From CAXBDP01 sp041689935 (GTDB taxonomy: Bacteria > Bacteroidota > Bacteroidia > Cytophagales > Cyclobacteriaceae), in assembly GCA_041689935.1 (NCBI GenBank), contig JBDNFI010000017.1, forward strand, positions 7,778 through 71,777: 64,000 nucleotides of DNA, in the 5' to 3' direction. Both the position numbers and the translations under genes were made by a program. Shown in pieces: positions 36,526 through 45,616 of the stretch; position 1 is the first letter of the stretch; each line of letters starts with the position of its first letter. Below the pieces are notes generated by a model, which did not search any database, had not been told where the DNA came from, and worked only from the letters and a program-made list of their open reading frames with translations.

Positions 36526-37600
36526 TTAAGCCTTCTTCTTTCTCATTCCAATATATAGAAAAATAGCGATTTATATCCACCTCTTTGTCCAATTTCTCAT
36601 CTGCCAAAAGATGTTCACAAAATTGAACAACGAAATAAGGTGCCAATGATACACCTTTTGTTCCCAAACCATTAAAAATTCCCAAAAGTTTGTTTTCAGG
36701 ATGAATTCCAATAAATGGTCTTCGATCTTTAGTGGAAGGTCTGATACCCACCCGATGACTTTTTACTTCAACGGAATTGGTGAAAAGATTCTCCAACTTA
36801 TCCAATATTTCGTATTTGCCTTTCTCCGTTGGCATCAAATTTACCTCCCGCCATTCATACGTGCTACCGCAGCGAATCTGATTTTGCGCATTATTGAAAA
36901 TAAAAACACCTCTATTATAAATGACTTCATCATCAGGTAGAGAAGTTTCTATGTCTAAAATTTCTCCTTTCAAATGATGAAATGGCAGCCAATTGAAAAA
37001 CTGACTATTTTGAGCCGCAAGTCCATTGGCGAAAATCACTTTCCTGCATTCAATTTCTCTGTATTTACAAACTTCCCCTAATGATAAATATTGTTCATCA
37101 AATTTTTCTTCAAAATAGCATCCGCCATTCAGCAATATATTTTTGGATGCTTCCAAAAATGCGGGAATATCCAGGTAACCACAATTCTTCAACCAAATTC
37201 CCCCAAAAGGATCATTAATCTCTTTTCCAAACTCATTTTGGGTACTTATCCTTTCAATGATTGTTGAATAATTCTGGTCAGCCATTTTGCCCATCCATTC
37301 ATTTTGTTCTTCAATAGAAAAAAAAGGTCTGTAAATAGGCAATGGATATAAAATTTTTGATCCGAGCATATTCTCTACACGAAGATAAAAGGATTCTAAA
37401 ATAGTGAAAAGCTTATCCACATTCCATGTTTTCACCATTTTTCGACCTGTCACAGGGTTATAAAGCCCGGCAGCCACGCGGGAGGAATGATTTTCAGCAG
37501 GCAAATCCAACACCGCTACTTTTTGCCCTTTGGATCTCAATTCAAAAGCTAAGCAAGCTCCTGCCAAACCATGCCCCACAATCAAATAATCTACCTTCAT
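36515..37600 (-). CDS. FAD-dependent oxidoreductase (D-amino acid oxidase/glycine oxidase family)
   Basis: A 361-residue flavoenzyme. The dinucleotide-binding motif VGHGLAGACLAFEL opens the protein, followed by the DAO-family AAGLYNPVTGRKMVKTW block. FANGLAAQ in the middle and RPSTKDRRPFIGIHPENKLLGIFNGLGTKGVSLAP (in outline) near the C-terminus form the second flavin contact. The substrate is unknown; amines or imino acids would be typical. It leads the minus-strand unit with the propeller/barrel protein and yicC. A CAAAAATA at 37635-37642 reads TATTTTTG on this strand and may be the -7 element. Confidence 0.8.
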   Translation of the reverse strand: MKVDYLIVGHGLAGACLAFELRSKGQKVAVLDLPAENHSSRVAAGLYNPVTGRKMVKTWNVDKLFTILESFYLRVENMLGSKILYPLPIYRPFFSIEEQNEWMGKMADQNYSTIIERISTQNEFGKEINDPFGGIWLKNCGYLDIPAFLEASKNILLNGGCYFEEKFDEQYLSLGEVCKYREIECRKVIFANGLAAQNSQFFNWLPFHHLKGEILDIETSLPDDEVIYNRGVFIFNNAQNQIRCGSTYEWREVNLMPTEKGKYEILDKLENLFTNSVEVKSHRVGIRPSTKDRRPFIGIHPENKLLGIFNGLGTKGVSLAPYFVVQFCEHLLADEKLDKEVDINRYFSIYWNEKEEGLNAN

Positions 37601-37721
37601 CTATCCAATTTTTCTTCTAAAAAGAACTTCTGATCAAAAATACCATTGATTACACAAATTAGGCGGATGCAATCGGATATTTTGGTATCATAGCTTCATT
37701 TTTGTCCATATATTTGAAAAT

Positions 37722-38366
37722 ATGATTCAAATTAAAGATTTTACTTTTAATCCTTTCCAAGAAAATACCTTTTTGCTATTTGATGAAACCAAGGAATGTG
37801 TCATCATTGATCCAGGCTGTTACGAAAAGCATGAGGAGGCGACGCTGAGTAAATTTATAGAGGATAATAATTTGAAGGTGGTTCTGTTGTTGAATACACA
37901 TTGCCATATAGATCACGTGCTAGGGAATGCCTTTGTCAAAAGAAAATATGCAGTAGATTTGGCATTACACAAAAAAGATGAGGCTACGCTCGAATCCGTA
38001 CAAGGATATGCACAAAGCTATGGCTTTGCGAAATATCAGCCGGCTACAGCGAATAAATATTTAGATGAAAGCAATACCGTTAAATTTGGCAATAGTGAAC
38101 TGGAGATTTTATTTGTTCCCGGACATGCCCCTGGCCATATTGCTTTTGTGAATAAGGAAAATAACATTTGCATTGGTGGAGATGTCCTTTTTAATGGCTC
38201 AATTGGAAGAACAGATCTTCCTGGCGGTGATTTAGACACCTTAATTGAAAGCATACATAATAAGATTTTCCCATTAGGAGCATCTATGGTGGTATACTCT
38301 GGCCACGGCCCTAGTACTACGGTTGGAAAAGAAAAGAAGAGCAATCCATTTTGCGCCATTCGCTGA
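37722..38366 (+). CDS. MBL-fold metal-dependent hydrolase, glyoxalase II-like
   Basis: A 214-residue metallo-beta-lactamase fold hydrolase. The metal motif THCHIDHVLG (HxHxDH), PGHAPGHIAF, the bridging Asp in IGGDVLF and the last His in YSGHGPSTTVG are all present, so it should be active. It resembles hydroxyacylglutathione hydrolases, but Bacteroidota usually lack glutathione, so another thioester or a thiol such as bacillithiol may be the substrate; this is inference. The TGA overlaps the ATG of pssA (TGATG). Confidence 0.85.
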   Translation: MIQIKDFTFNPFQENTFLLFDETKECVIIDPGCYEKHEEATLSKFIEDNNLKVVLLLNTHCHIDHVLGNAFVKRKYAVDLALHKKDEATLESVQGYAQSYGFAKYQPATANKYLDESNTVKFGNSELEILFVPGHAPGHIAFVNKENNICIGGDVLFNGSIGRTDLPGGDLDTLIESIHNKIFPLGASMVVYSGHGPSTTVGKEKKSNPFCAIR

Positions 38367-39064
38367 TGATGATCCTTCGGCAAATACCTAATATAATCAC
38401 TCTAGGCAATTTATGCTTTGGCTTGGCAGGCATCTATTTCGCCTTTTCTGGTGATTTTATTACTGTTTCTTATTGCATCTGGATGGCTGCCGTTTTAGAC
38501 TTTTTTGATGGCTTCGTCGCTCGATTATTAAAAGTACAATCACCCATTGGCGCACAATTAGACTCCTTGGCCGATGTAATTACCTTCGGTGTATTGCCTG
38601 CATTTCTTTGCTTTCATATTATTACGTTTTTGGGAGGTGAAAATTACTTAGCTATTGCAGCATTATTAATTGCTCCACTTTCGGCTTATCGTTTGGCAAA
38701 GTTTAACGTGGATACAAGCCAAACGTATAGCTTTTCAGGTTTGCCCACGCCTGCCTGTGCTTTTTTTGTAAGTGGAATTCCATTTATTATCGAGGGCGAT
38801 GGCATTCTATCCAGCCTATTTTCAAACCCGATCAACCTTGCCCTTATAGCAGTTTTGCTTGCTCTCCTGTTGGTGATTCCTCTTCGCTTAATGGCTTTTA
38901 AGTTTAAAAATGCATCCCTTAAGGATAATTGGCTTACCTATTTATTTATTCTTTCTGCGATTTTACTGTTTGCTATTTTTCAACTTACAGCAATTCCTAT
39001 GGTTATAGCTTTATATATTTTATTCTCTGTTTTGTTTTACAAAGAGAAATCTGCAATTAATTAG
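38366..39064 (+). CDS. pssA: CDP-diacylglycerol-serine O-phosphatidyltransferase
   Basis: Makes phosphatidylserine, the precursor of phosphatidylethanolamine, at the inner membrane. The CDP-alcohol phosphotransferase motif DG-x2-AR-x8-G-x3-D-x3-D is complete in DFFDGFVARLLKVQSPIG followed by AQLDSLAD. About seven membrane helices follow. 232 residues is normal for the short type. The ATG at 38366 overlaps the stop of the MBL gene, and a second ATG follows immediately, so either can start. Confidence 0.93.
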   Translation: MMILRQIPNIITLGNLCFGLAGIYFAFSGDFITVSYCIWMAAVLDFFDGFVARLLKVQSPIGAQLDSLADVITFGVLPAFLCFHIITFLGGENYLAIAALLIAPLSAYRLAKFNVDTSQTYSFSGLPTPACAFFVSGIPFIIEGDGILSSLFSNPINLALIAVLLALLLVIPLRLMAFKFKNASLKDNWLTYLFILSAILLFAIFQLTAIPMVIALYILFSVLFYKEKSAIN

Positions 39065-39104
39065 TACTGATTTGCGTTTTCTAATCACCAATTATTTCTA
39101 TTGA

Positions 39105-42100
39105 ATGCATTTAAAGTGGCTTATAAGCATTATCCTTTGGCTCTGGCTCATCCCACAGCAGCAAATACAAACAACTTCGAGTGGACAAGATGGCTTGCTC
39201 TCGGAAGGCGAATGGTATAAAATAGGTGTTTCTTCCTCTGGCGTATTTGTAATTGACAGTCAGTTTTTTAGTAAATATAGGATAAACTTACAGGGAAAAG
39301 ATCCACGAAACTTCAGGATATTTGGATATCCAGGAGGTACCCTCCCGCAAGCAAATAATGCGGACTGGCCAGAATATCTGACTGAGCTGGCCATATCGGT
39401 AGAAGGAGAAAACGATGGTAGGTTTGATTCCAATGACAGACTGTACTTTTTTGCAGAAAGCCCTCACCTGCTTTCATTCGATGCAAATGAAAATCGCTTC
39501 CAATACGAGCATAATCCCTACACAGATGAAATGTATTATTTGCTAAATATTGGCAATACGAGAGGGAAACGAGTGGAAACCAGTCAAGCTAATCCCGCTG
39601 GCAATGAGATCAATTCGGTGCGGGATGCTGTGGTGTACACTAACCCAACGAACAATATTTTATTCTCTGGGCGCAATTGGTATAGCGAACGATTTGACGT
39701 AAATCCCAATCGTAATTTCGATGTGAAATTGGATGGAATTGCTGCAAATAGTGACCTCAAGCTAACCGTAGCTTTAATGACGCAATCTTTTGGGGCTTCG
39801 AGCATGGTAGTAAATGCAGCAGGCCAAAATCTAGGCGAAATAAATCTCCCTGCCATTCCAACTGGCACCTTTTCGCTCAAAGGAATTGAAGTCATGGAAA
39901 GCTTCGATTTTTCAAGTGCTGCCATTCAAAATTTGAATGCCGATATCAGATCCAACTTGCAATTTAAACGATTTACAGGTGGCGGTTCCAACGTCTTTTT
40001 AAAACATCTGATTTTGGAAGGGAACAGAGAATTAAAACCTTATAATCAAGGGTTCACCTTTATGCTTCAAGGTCAGCAAACACGCACTTTGGCCATTAAG
40101 GAAGCTATTGCAGAAACCATTTTATGGGATGTTAGTGATTCCTTTAATGCAAAGCAATTAGTAGGAAATCTAAGCTCAGGCATCCTAAAAATAGGTCTTC
40201 AAAATCCAGCGGGAGGAAAATGGACGCTATTCAACAAAGACGAATTGCCAAGCCCGATATCTGCCAACAAAATCAGCTATCAGGATGTAAAAGATGGCAG
40301 TGCATTGGATATGGTTATTATCACTTCCCCTACATTTATAGCTGAGGCGGAGAGATTGGCTAGCCATAGGAGAAACTTCAACGGGTATAATGTGAGAGTG
40401 GTAACCGTTGATGAAATTTATAATGAATTTTCAGCTGGCCGTCAAGATGTAAGTGCTATCCGCAATTACTTAAAATATGCTTACGGCCAAGGTAATCTTA
40501 AATATGCCTTGCTATTTGGCCGAGCATCTTATGACTATAAATCACGCATCGAGGTAAACCCAAATATTGTCCCAACGTACCAATCAAGAAATTCTCTTCA
40601 TCCCATCCTCACCTATGCATCCGACGATTATTTTGGATTTTTGGCCAATAATAAAGGCTACTGGACTGAAGATGAAAGTGGAAATCATAATTTAGATATT
40701 GCCATAGGAAGGATTCCCGTCAAATCTATATCAGAGGCAAGAGCGATGGTTTCGAAAATTATTGAATACGAAACACATCCAGATGGATTGGGGGATTGGC
40801 GCACAAGAATCGTATTTGCTGCTGATGATGGGGATTCAAATATCCACCAGAGAGATGCGAATCGCTTGGCTCAATTGGTGGATACTACCCAACGATCCAT
40901 CCAAAGTCAAAAAATCTTTTTAGACGATTACGAAATTATTGCCGGCGAGGGAAATTCAAAGACTTCTCCTGATGCTACGCAGGCATTTTTGGAGCAATTC
41001 GAAAAAGGTGCTTTTATCGTAAATTATACCGGCCATGGCTCCGAAAGGCAATTAGCAGCCGAGCGGATGTTCGATGAGGATAAGCTCCGAAGCCTGCGCA
41101 ATAGACATAAATATCCCATTTTCGTGACAGCTACTTGCGAATTTGGCAGAAACGACGACCCTACCTTACTTTCTACAGCAGAACGACTTATCCTCAATCC
41201 AAATGCCGGTGCTATAGCGATGGTTACCACCTCCCGCCCCGTGTTCTCTAGCACCAATTATCAGCTCAATTTGGCCTTTTACAATCATCTTTTCACGAGA
41301 GAAAATGGCCACTATTTAAGCCTTGGAGAAATTTTCAAACGAACCAAAAACTCCAGTCAAAATGGTGTACTGAATAGAAATTTTATCCTTTTGGGAGACC
41401 CTGCTTTAACACCTTCATTTCCAAAGCAAGCCATTGCTATTACGCATATCAATGAGCAGCCAATTGGCGAAGAAAATCAAGAAATTAAGGGGTTGAGCCA
41501 AGTGAAATTACAAGGCGAAATCAGAAATACTTCGGGCAGCATCCTTGCCGATTTTGATGGCATTGTGGAAGTGAATGTACTAGACGCTGAAGCTTCTTAT
41601 CAAACTCTGGGACAAGCCGCAGGGCCATTCAATTACAAAGCACGGCGCAATTCCCTTTTCAAAGGAAAAGCAAGCGTCCAAAATGGAAAATTTGAAATAG
41701 AATTTATAGCACCAAAGGGAATTCCAGAAGCGATAGAGAAAGGCGCAATTTTTATGTTTGCCAATAGCTCCGCCGGGATGATTGATGCTAGCGGAGTAAG
41801 CTTGGATGTGAAAATAGGCGGTAGGGAGGATATTGCCTTAAATACCGACGGCCCAGTTATCAGCCTATTTATGAATGACAGCACGTTCAAAGACGGCGGA
41901 CTTACTAACCAAAACCCCACCCTCTTGGCCTATTTTGAAGATGAGCAAGGAATTAATATATCCAATTTTGACCCTGACAGCGAGCTGATTGCGGTACTAG
42001 ATGGGACAAAGCAATTTTCTGTGGCTCAATTCTATACAGCTGCTAAAGATGATTTTAGAAAGGGAAGTCTTTCGTTTCCACTTTTCGGATTAGAAGTAGG

Positions 42101-42500
42101 GACGCATCGCCTAGAACTATTTGCTTGGGACAATCATCACAATTTTTCTACCGCAACGATAAATTTTGAGGTGGGTGAAAATACCAAGCTACAACTAAGC
42201 AACGTTATCAATTATCCGAATCCAATGAAAACGGATACGAGGTTTAGCTTCGAGCACAATAAATCTGGGGAACCGCTTGAAATATTTATCACTATATATT
42301 CGGTGCATGGCCAACCGATCCGCACCTTGAATTTCAGCGAATCGATAAGCCCGACAAGAGTAGATGGGTTGGAATGGGATGGAAATAATAATTTTGGAGC
42401 TAAACTTTCTCCTGGAGTGTACATTTATCATCTTACAGGGATATCAGTCCGCGACGGTTCGAAATTTACGGCTCAAAAAAAACTGATTGTCTCTAATTAA
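39105..42500 (+). CDS. porU: Type IX secretion sortase PorU
   Basis: The cell-surface gingipain-like (C25) protease that cuts the C-terminal signal of type IX cargo and attaches it to lipopolysaccharide. 1131 residues. Catalytic His in VNYTGHGSERQLA and Cys in FVTATCEFGRNDD are both present. Upstream there is the C25 fold entry AIRNYLKYAYGQGNLKYALL, and at the C-terminus a cargo-type domain with NVINYPNPMKTDTRF and a PGVYIYHLTG strand. It starts at ATG 39105 with a signal peptide (LKWLISIILWLWLIP). It is followed by porV after 26 bases, the usual order. Confidence 0.95.
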   Translation: MHLKWLISIILWLWLIPQQQIQTTSSGQDGLLSEGEWYKIGVSSSGVFVIDSQFFSKYRINLQGKDPRNFRIFGYPGGTLPQANNADWPEYLTELAISVEGENDGRFDSNDRLYFFAESPHLLSFDANENRFQYEHNPYTDEMYYLLNIGNTRGKRVETSQANPAGNEINSVRDAVVYTNPTNNILFSGRNWYSERFDVNPNRNFDVKLDGIAANSDLKLTVALMTQSFGASSMVVNAAGQNLGEINLPAIPTGTFSLKGIEVMESFDFSSAAIQNLNADIRSNLQFKRFTGGGSNVFLKHLILEGNRELKPYNQGFTFMLQGQQTRTLAIKEAIAETILWDVSDSFNAKQLVGNLSSGILKIGLQNPAGGKWTLFNKDELPSPISANKISYQDVKDGSALDMVIITSPTFIAEAERLASHRRNFNGYNVRVVTVDEIYNEFSAGRQDVSAIRNYLKYAYGQGNLKYALLFGRASYDYKSRIEVNPNIVPTYQSRNSLHPILTYASDDYFGFLANNKGYWTEDESGNHNLDIAIGRIPVKSISEARAMVSKIIEYETHPDGLGDWRTRIVFAADDGDSNIHQRDANRLAQLVDTTQRSIQSQKIFLDDYEIIAGEGNSKTSPDATQAFLEQFEKGAFIVNYTGHGSERQLAAERMFDEDKLRSLRNRHKYPIFVTATCEFGRNDDPTLLSTAERLILNPNAGAIAMVTTSRPVFSSTNYQLNLAFYNHLFTRENGHYLSLGEIFKRTKNSSQNGVLNRNFILLGDPALTPSFPKQAIAITHINEQPIGEENQEIKGLSQVKLQGEIRNTSGSILADFDGIVEVNVLDAEASYQTLGQAAGPFNYKARRNSLFKGKASVQNGKFEIEFIAPKGIPEAIEKGAIFMFANSSAGMIDASGVSLDVKIGGREDIALNTDGPVISLFMNDSTFKDGGLTNQNPTLLAYFEDEQGINISNFDPDSELIAVLDGTKQFSVAQFYTAAKDDFRKGSLSFPLFGLEVGTHRLELFAWDNHHNFSTATINFEVGENTKLQLSNVINYPNPMKTDTRFSFEHNKSGEPLEIFITIYSVHGQPIRTLNFSESISPTRVDGLEWDGNNNFGAKLSPGVYIYHLTGISVRDGSKFTAQKKLIVSN

Positions 42501-42526
42501 CTATATTTGACTTGAAATTGATAAAA

Positions 42527-43765
42527 ATGAAAATTTTAGCTAAAAGCAGCTTCATTATAGCCCTAGTATTCTTTGCAGCGACAGATTTAGTAGCGCAAAA
42601 TTCAGGTGTAATCCTTGGGCAGGACACAAGTCGCAGAGTGATTACCACAGGCGTTCCCTTTCTGAATTTCACTCCCGATGCTCGCAGTGGTGGTATGGGA
42701 GACGTAGGTGCTGCCATCAGTGCAGACGCAAATTCTTTGCATTGGAACCCTGCCAAAATGCCTTTTATAGAAGCTGACATGGGCTTTTCACTTTCCTACA
42801 CCCCTTGGCTAGGAAATTTGATCAACGACATGTCCATTAGCTATTTATCTGGATTCAAAAAATTAGATCAAAATCAAACCGTATCTGCTTCTATTCGATA
42901 CTTCGATTTAGGAGATATTGAGCTTACAGATGTTGGCCCGAATAATCAACCCATCAGTTTAGGGATATTCAACCCTCGTGAAATTGCCCTCGATGCCTCC
43001 TATGGCAGAAAGCTAAGTGAGCAATTATCTATTGGAGTAACTGGCCGCTTTATCCACTCCAACTTATCAGGCAACATCACCTCATCGATCAATAATGAAG
43101 GCCGACCAGGCGTAAGTGTGGCTGCAGATATTGGGGTATATTGGCGAAATGACCTTATCCAGATGGGCGAAGGTTCAGAATTTGCCCTTGCTGCTGTGAT
43201 TTCCAATATCGGTTCTAAAATCACATATAACAGTGCCGAGGACAGAGATTTTATTCCTACCAATTTGAGACTGGGAACAGCCTTCACTAAAGCTCTTGAT
43301 GCTTCCAACACCATTACATTTGCCTTAGATTTCAATAAACTATTGGTACCAACACCTCCTGTTTATCAGTTTGACCAAGCCGGTAACTTGCAACGCGACC
43401 CAAATGGCGATCCATTGATTGCCCGTGGTAGAGATCCTTTCCGCCCATTACTGAGTGGCATGTTTGGATCTTTTAGCGACGCGCCAGACGGATTTGGCGA
43501 AGAGCTGCAAGAGGTAATCGTTTCGTTTGGTGTAGAATATTGGTACCGCGAATTATTTGCTTTGAGAACAGGTTATTATCACGAAAACCAAAACAAAGGA
43601 AACAGACGATACGTAACGTTGGGAACAGGGCTTAAATACAATTCCTTTGGAGTTGACTTTGCCTATTTAGTCCCTATTGTTCAAAACCACCCGCTTGCGG
43701 AGACTTTACGCTTTACGCTCCACTTCGACTTTATGAAGCCGGTAGCTACAGTTTTACCAAACTAA
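42527..43765 (+). CDS. porV: Type IX secretion outer-membrane shuttle PorV (LptO)
   Basis: A 14-strand FadL-like barrel that carries type IX cargo from SprA to the PorU sortase complex. 412 residues from ATG 42527 after choosing the signal-peptide start (ILAKSSFIIALVFFAATDLVAQ in outline). Family landmarks: the N-terminal FLNFTPDARSGGMGDVGAA, DANSLHWNPAKMPF, SYTPWLGNL and the barrel end ETLRFTLHFDF. A TATATTTG at 42502-42509 fits the -7 pattern but is too close to the ATG to be convincing, so co-transcription with porU is more likely. Confidence 0.95.
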   Translation: MKILAKSSFIIALVFFAATDLVAQNSGVILGQDTSRRVITTGVPFLNFTPDARSGGMGDVGAAISADANSLHWNPAKMPFIEADMGFSLSYTPWLGNLINDMSISYLSGFKKLDQNQTVSASIRYFDLGDIELTDVGPNNQPISLGIFNPREIALDASYGRKLSEQLSIGVTGRFIHSNLSGNITSSINNEGRPGVSVAADIGVYWRNDLIQMGEGSEFALAAVISNIGSKITYNSAEDRDFIPTNLRLGTAFTKALDASNTITFALDFNKLLVPTPPVYQFDQAGNLQRDPNGDPLIARGRDPFRPLLSGMFGSFSDAPDGFGEELQEVIVSFGVEYWYRELFALRTGYYHENQNKGNRRYVTLGTGLKYNSFGVDFAYLVPIVQNHPLAETLRFTLHFDFMKPVATVLPN

Positions 43766-43771
43766 TTTACT

Positions 43772-45043
43772 ATGCTCGATCGCACTATCGTCCCACCTTT
43801 CACCAAGGTGGATCATATTTCTATTCCTCCCGCTATTCATGAAACATTAGCAAATGGAGTTCCACTTCATTTAATTACCTCTGGCACTCCTGCCGTTGTC
43901 AAAATAGAATTGACTTTCCAAGCAGGCTCTTGGAATGAAAAACAAGCCGAAGCTGCTTGGTTTACGTTGAAAATGCTGTCGGAAGGCACTATAAACCAAG
44001 ATACGAAAGCGATAGCCTCCATGCTCGATTACTATGGAGCCGAACTTGAAATAAATCCCGGTAAGGATTATTCATTCTTGGCCCTTTATTGCTTGGATAA
44101 ATTTGCAGACAAATTACTTCCCGTTCTGATCGACATTTGGCAAAATCCAATTTTCCCAACCGAAGAACTTGAGAAAATGAAATTCATCCGCAAGCAAAAC
44201 CTGCGAGTGAATATGGAGAAAACTTCCTATCTGGCTGGGATTAATTTTAGGAATGCATTGTATGGAGACGATCATCCTTATGGTAGAATGGTGATGCCAG
44301 AAAATATAGATGCCATCCAAACGGAGCATTTGAAGTCATTCCATAAGGCGTACCTGAACAAGCCGCATGATGTGCTCGTGTGCGGAAATCCTTCTAAAGA
44401 AACATTGGCTCTGATTAGGAACACCATTGGCAAATTGCACTTTACAGAAAATGCGCCTATTGAAGCCATAGAGCCAGGGTTTCCTAAGCAAAATCTCCTT
44501 ATTGAAAAGCCTGAAAGCTTGCAATCTACGCTTAGAATGGGTCAACACAGCATTTCTAAAAACCATCCCGACTATCCAAAACTTGCCTTGACAAACGAAA
44601 TATTGGGCGGCTATTTTGGATCGAGGTTGATGAAAAATATTCGAGAAGAAAAGGGCCTTACATACGGCATTTTCTCTGCTTTGATCAACCAGATAAATGG
44701 AGATTATTTGATGATTGGGTCGGATGTGAAAAGAGAAAATACGCAGCTGGTAGAAGATGAGATCATTCGAGAAATTAAAATCTTGCAAACCGAACGAGTG
44801 GCTGAAGAAGAGTTGCAAAAAGTGAAAAACTATATGTCTGGCTCCTTTGTAATGTCTTTCAACAATGCGTTTGCGCTTGCCGACAAATTCAAAGAAGCCC
44901 ATTTGCATGGTTTGGACTATGGCTATTACGACGATTACTTACATACACTGAATGAAACTACTGCTGAAGAAGTGGTATTGATGGCCAATACCTATTTCAA
45001 TATCGAAAAAATGCAGACGGTAATAGCGGGAGGCAAAAGTTAA
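43772..45043 (+). CDS. M16 family peptidase homologue without the zinc motif
   Basis: A 423-residue protein of the M16 (pitrilysin) family with both half-domains: NGVPLHLITSGTPAVVKIEL and AGSWNEK at the N-terminal half, and FGSRLMKNIREEKGLTYGIFS at the C-terminal half. At the place of the inverted zinc motif HxxEH (normally HFLEHMxFKGT) it reads WFTLKMLSEGT, so both His and the Glu are lost and it should not be a protease. Such inactive subunits pair with active M16 subunits, but no active partner is visible here. It begins 6 bases after porV and is followed by the cupin gene after 4 bases, so it belongs to the porUV unit. Confidence 0.85.
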   Translation: MLDRTIVPPFTKVDHISIPPAIHETLANGVPLHLITSGTPAVVKIELTFQAGSWNEKQAEAAWFTLKMLSEGTINQDTKAIASMLDYYGAELEINPGKDYSFLALYCLDKFADKLLPVLIDIWQNPIFPTEELEKMKFIRKQNLRVNMEKTSYLAGINFRNALYGDDHPYGRMVMPENIDAIQTEHLKSFHKAYLNKPHDVLVCGNPSKETLALIRNTIGKLHFTENAPIEAIEPGFPKQNLLIEKPESLQSTLRMGQHSISKNHPDYPKLALTNEILGGYFGSRLMKNIREEKGLTYGIFSALINQINGDYLMIGSDVKRENTQLVEDEIIREIKILQTERVAEEELQKVKNYMSGSFVMSFNNAFALADKFKEAHLHGLDYGYYDDYLHTLNETTAEEVVLMANTYFNIEKMQTVIAGGKS

Positions 45044-45047
45044 TACG

Positions 45048-45551
45048 ATGAAAACGGCAGAATATTGGATTGAGAAGTTAGGGCTATTGCCTCATCCTGA
45101 GGGAGGCTATTATAAAGAAACCTACCGAGCAGATGAAGATATTGATTCGGCATCGCTTCCACAACGCTACAAAGGCGGGAGGTCATTCGGTACCGCTATA
45201 TACTTTCTTATCACTTCAGAGGCGCCTTCGACTTTTCACAGGCTATTGTCAGATGAGCTGTGGTTTTTTCATGCGGGCGATCCATTGAGAGTATATGGGC
45301 TCAGGCAAGGTGAAAACTTATGGAAGAAAGACCTAGGAATGTCTCTTGAAAATAATCAGTCGTTGCAAGCAATTATTTCAAAAAACACATGGTTTGCCGC
45401 AGAAGTTTTAGCTCCAAATAGCTACACGCTTATCTCATGCACCGTACATCTAGGCTTCGATTTTAGGGATTTTGAACTAGCAAAACGAGACGAGTTAATA
45501 GCGAAATTTCCGCAAGAGCCTAGTTTGGTGGAGAGGTTGACAAAGGAGTAG
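45048..45551 (+). CDS. Cupin domain protein (DUF985/cupin_5)
   Basis: A 167-residue double-stranded beta-helix protein of the DUF985 family. Seen: WIEKLGLLPHPEGGYYKETYR at the N-terminus in outline, TAIYFLITSEAPSTFHRL with a metal-ligand-like His, ELWFFHAGDPL with the second His and Glu, and a C-terminal ISCTVHLGFDFRDFEL. No activity is established for most members. It closes the run porU-porV-M16 with very short gaps and is convergent with the 687-residue gene. One octamer (45175-45182) encodes GGR near its start. Confidence 0.85.
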   Translation: MKTAEYWIEKLGLLPHPEGGYYKETYRADEDIDSASLPQRYKGGRSFGTAIYFLITSEAPSTFHRLLSDELWFFHAGDPLRVYGLRQGENLWKKDLGMSLENNQSLQAIISKNTWFAAEVLAPNSYTLISCTVHLGFDFRDFELAKRDELIAKFPQEPSLVERLTKE

Positions 45552-45616
45552 CCATTTTACATTCGGAAAATTAATTTCAACAAGAATTCAAATTTCATTG
45601 CAGGTGTAAAGGTTAA

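Noticed and set aside
37709..37716. TATATTTG as promoter of the MBL hydrolase gene
   Set aside because: It ends 5 bases before the ATG, so the message would be leaderless. Kept only as a remote possibility.
42502..42509. TATATTTG as a porV promoter
   Set aside because: The implied transcript would start about 10 bases before the ATG and no -33 element is present at a proper distance. The gene is better read with porU.
44336..44908. 190-codon minus-strand frame
   Set aside because: It lies wholly inside the well-supported M16 homologue on the other strand and has no recognisable domain.
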